From IMG/VR virus record IMGVR_UViG_3300010413_002680, positions 1 through 21,142 of that record: a DNA stretch of 21,142 nucleotides; one strand, given 5' to 3'. The notes beneath the pieces are model-generated. The model was given only the letters and a program-made list of their open reading frames with translations, did not search any database and was not told where the DNA came from. This DNA comes from a virus. Each line of letters begins with the position of its first letter. Positions within the stretch are counted from its first letter, which is position 1. The position numbers were made by a program, and so were the translations under genes. This document shows positions 20,032 through 21,142 of the stretch, one piece after another.

Positions 20032-21142
20032 TTATGTCACTAGTTTATAGTCTTTGAGAGAACCCCACGCCGTACCGCGCTTTGCGTCTACTACAAGCGG
20101 CACACCGCCGCTATTCCACTTAGTCATGATCTTATGTGCGCGAATTCCCACCTCGTCAATAACATCTGAACGCGCATGAAACATCACACTGTCATGCACA
20201 GTCAAAACTAATTCCGCCGGCAACGTGGAAGATAGAAGCCACTTTATCAAAACACCGATAGATGCCAAGCAAAAATCACTCGCCGTACCTTGAACAGGAG
20301 TGTTACCGGTAATAAACACATGCCCGCTTCTCCGAGCAACAAAAAAAGTATTTGGTACTACCGGACACCACACACTAGCTTTTGCGCGAAAGCGCTTACA
20401 TTGCCTACCTAAAACCTGAACTTTATCGCGGCGAAGTAAAATAACTTGCCAATGAGACGTACCGTGCGGAGATTGCCCTTTCCATAATTTAGATGATTTA
20501 GGTGTATATTTACGCATGTCTCGCTTAATAATTGACGACGCTATGCCGCATAAAACAGCAAGCGCTTGAAACGCCTCCGCCTGTTTAGCGCTTCCAGAAA
20601 CAAATGTTCGCTTATGCCCATTGTGCCCATCCCCAAGCATCATAGTTTCTAAAAGAATTTCGGCTTGACGACGCCCCAACATAAAAACAAATTCCGTAGT
20701 CAATTCTCGTGAAGGAAATAACTCAACCAGTTTTTTGCTATATTTATCTGACCATTCCCATTGACGACACTTAGACCACTCAATATCTCGAATGGTTGGA
20801 TTAATCTGCAACCGCTCCAATAGAGCGAAAATCATACGAACTTTCTCTAAGTTAGCCCGACAACTTTGGGTTAACCCAATGCGCTGTTTTGTAGGTTTCG
20901 GGCCACGCTTACCCAAACGATCCAACACTTTCCGCGTTCTCTTCCTATACCCGTCAGTCAACCACCATCCAACCAAACGAATAAAATCGTCGCTATACAA
21001 AGAAACACCTTCACCACTAAATTCACCGGTTCGATGAATTCTATGATCGCCGTGCAAAGAGATATTTTTTGTAGTTTTCTCTATGTCATTACCCGAATTC
21101 TTATCTCGAACTAACCAACGATGATCAGGCGTTGTTATTGCA
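20032..21142 (-). CDS. Family A DNA polymerase C terminus interrupted by an intein (5' partial)
   Basis: The last 89 residues are the end of a family A (Pol I-like) polymerase. They have TPVQGTASDF, which corresponds to the APMQGTAAD segment of E. coli Pol I, then motif C as LVLTVHDSVMF. Motif C is normally VHDE; the change of Glu to Ser is noted. Directly before Thr (20299-20301) the frame reads FITGN and continues upstream as an intein for at least 280 residues to the window edge. The mature enzyme needs protein splicing. The start of the gene, polymerase motifs A and B and any exonuclease domain lie outside the window. The frame is open to the last base; an in-frame TTG at 21055-21057 is not a start. 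It is the first gene seen of the right-hand operon. Confidence 0.92.
   Translation of the reverse strand, partial: AITTPDHRWLVRDKNSGNDIEKTTKNISLHGDHRIHRTGEFSGEGVSLYSDDFIRLVGWWLTDGYRKRTRKVLDRLGKRGPKPTKQRIGLTQSCRANLEKVRMIFALLERLQINPTIRDIEWSKCRQWEWSDKYSKKLVELFPSRELTTEFVFMLGRRQAEILLETMMLGDGHNGHKRTFVSGSAKQAEAFQALAVLCGIASSIIKRDMRKYTPKSSKLWKGQSPHGTSHWQVILLRRDKVQVLGRQCKRFRAKASVWCPVVPNTFFVARRSGHVFITGNTPVQGTASDFCLASIGVLIKWLLSSTLPAELVLTVHDSVMFHARSDVIDEVGIRAHKIMTKWNSGGVPLVVDAKRGTAWGSLKDYKLVT
20302..21142 (-). mobile_element. Intein with LAGLIDADG homing endonuclease (5' partial)
   Basis: An intein sits in the polymerase gene. The visible part begins with a Block B-like TPDHRWLV, has the endonuclease motifs LVGWWLTDG (about 20950-20976) and LLETMMLGDG (about 20626-20655), and ends with a Block F-like CPVVPNTFFVARRSG and a Block G FITGN. 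The splice junction is Asn then Thr at 20301/20302, so Thr is the +1 nucleophile. The penultimate residue is Gly, where His is usual. Block A with the first Cys or Ser is off the window. By eye the intein is AT-richer than its neighbours, consistent with later arrival. Confidence 0.9.

Noticed and set aside
1-21142. CRISPR array or insertion sequence
   Set aside because: No regularly spaced direct repeats, transposase motifs or terminal inverted repeats with target duplications were noticed on reading either strand.

Overview
The window reads as part of the genome of a double-stranded DNA tailed bacteriophage (or a phage-derived contig). The genes are small and tightly packed, with many ATGA-type stop/start overlaps. 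Several long one-direction operons alternate, there are no rRNA or tRNA genes, and many products have no recognisable family. The informative genes are classic phage replication and nucleotide-metabolism functions: a family A DNA polymerase end, an SSB-like protein, RecA, a dCMP-deaminase-type enzyme, an SbcD/SbcC (gp47/gp46-like) nuclease pair, dUTPase and three DNA methyltransferases. No structural, packaging or lysis gene was seen, so this appears to be an early/middle-gene region. Host and taxon cannot be read from the sequence.

Layout. (1) Positions 1-5295, plus strand: a partial gene, an MT-A70-like methyltransferase with an extra C-terminal domain, a tandem pair of small paralogs, a DPPY methyltransferase, a SLOG-like protein, a YkgJ-like Cys-cluster protein, unknowns, dUTPase and an XRE-type repressor-like protein. 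(2) 5296-5509: convergent intergenic DNA with a perfect 8-bp inverted repeat and a terminator-like hairpin. (3) 5510-7024, minus strand: two likely paralogous tail-to-head genes, a small gene, and about 370 bp (5762-6128) holding an exceptionally strong 15-bp hairpin and repeated CTACATTT boxes. (4) 7025-7168: AT-rich divergent control region. (5) 7169-8865, plus strand: unknowns, a stand-alone homolog of the C-terminal region of B12-dependent ribonucleotide reductase (NrdJ), and a zinc-ribbon protein. (6) 8867-12094, minus strand: a zinc-ribbon protein, a second YkgJ-like protein, a methyltransferase with a changed catalytic motif, a membrane-anchored coiled-coil protein and a probable lipoprotein. 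(7) 12287-13096, plus strand: one gene with its own promoter-like region, whose product has a His-Gly/Cys arrangement resembling caspase-fold peptidases. (8) 13085-21142, minus strand: the replication and recombination operon, read from the DNA polymerase (right edge) through a possible mediator, SSB, RecA, deaminase, SbcD and SbcC to small unknowns and a SpeD-like pyruvoyl decarboxylase.

How the parts fit together: the right-hand operon makes a self-contained replication/recombination machine. SbcCD could process ends, RecA and SSB would handle strand exchange, and the 186-residue gene sits where a loader would be useful. The deaminase, dUTPase and NrdJ-like protein all touch dNTP supply. 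The polymerase gene is interrupted by an intein carrying a LAGLIDADG endonuclease; its 5' part lies outside the window. The methyltransferases have no visible cognate restriction enzymes and are most simply read as protection or modification of the phage's own DNA. The most unusual items are the caspase-fold candidate, the isolated NrdJ C-terminal domain, the SpeD homolog whose cleavage-site Glu is replaced by Thr, and the structured noncoding segment around 5762-6128.
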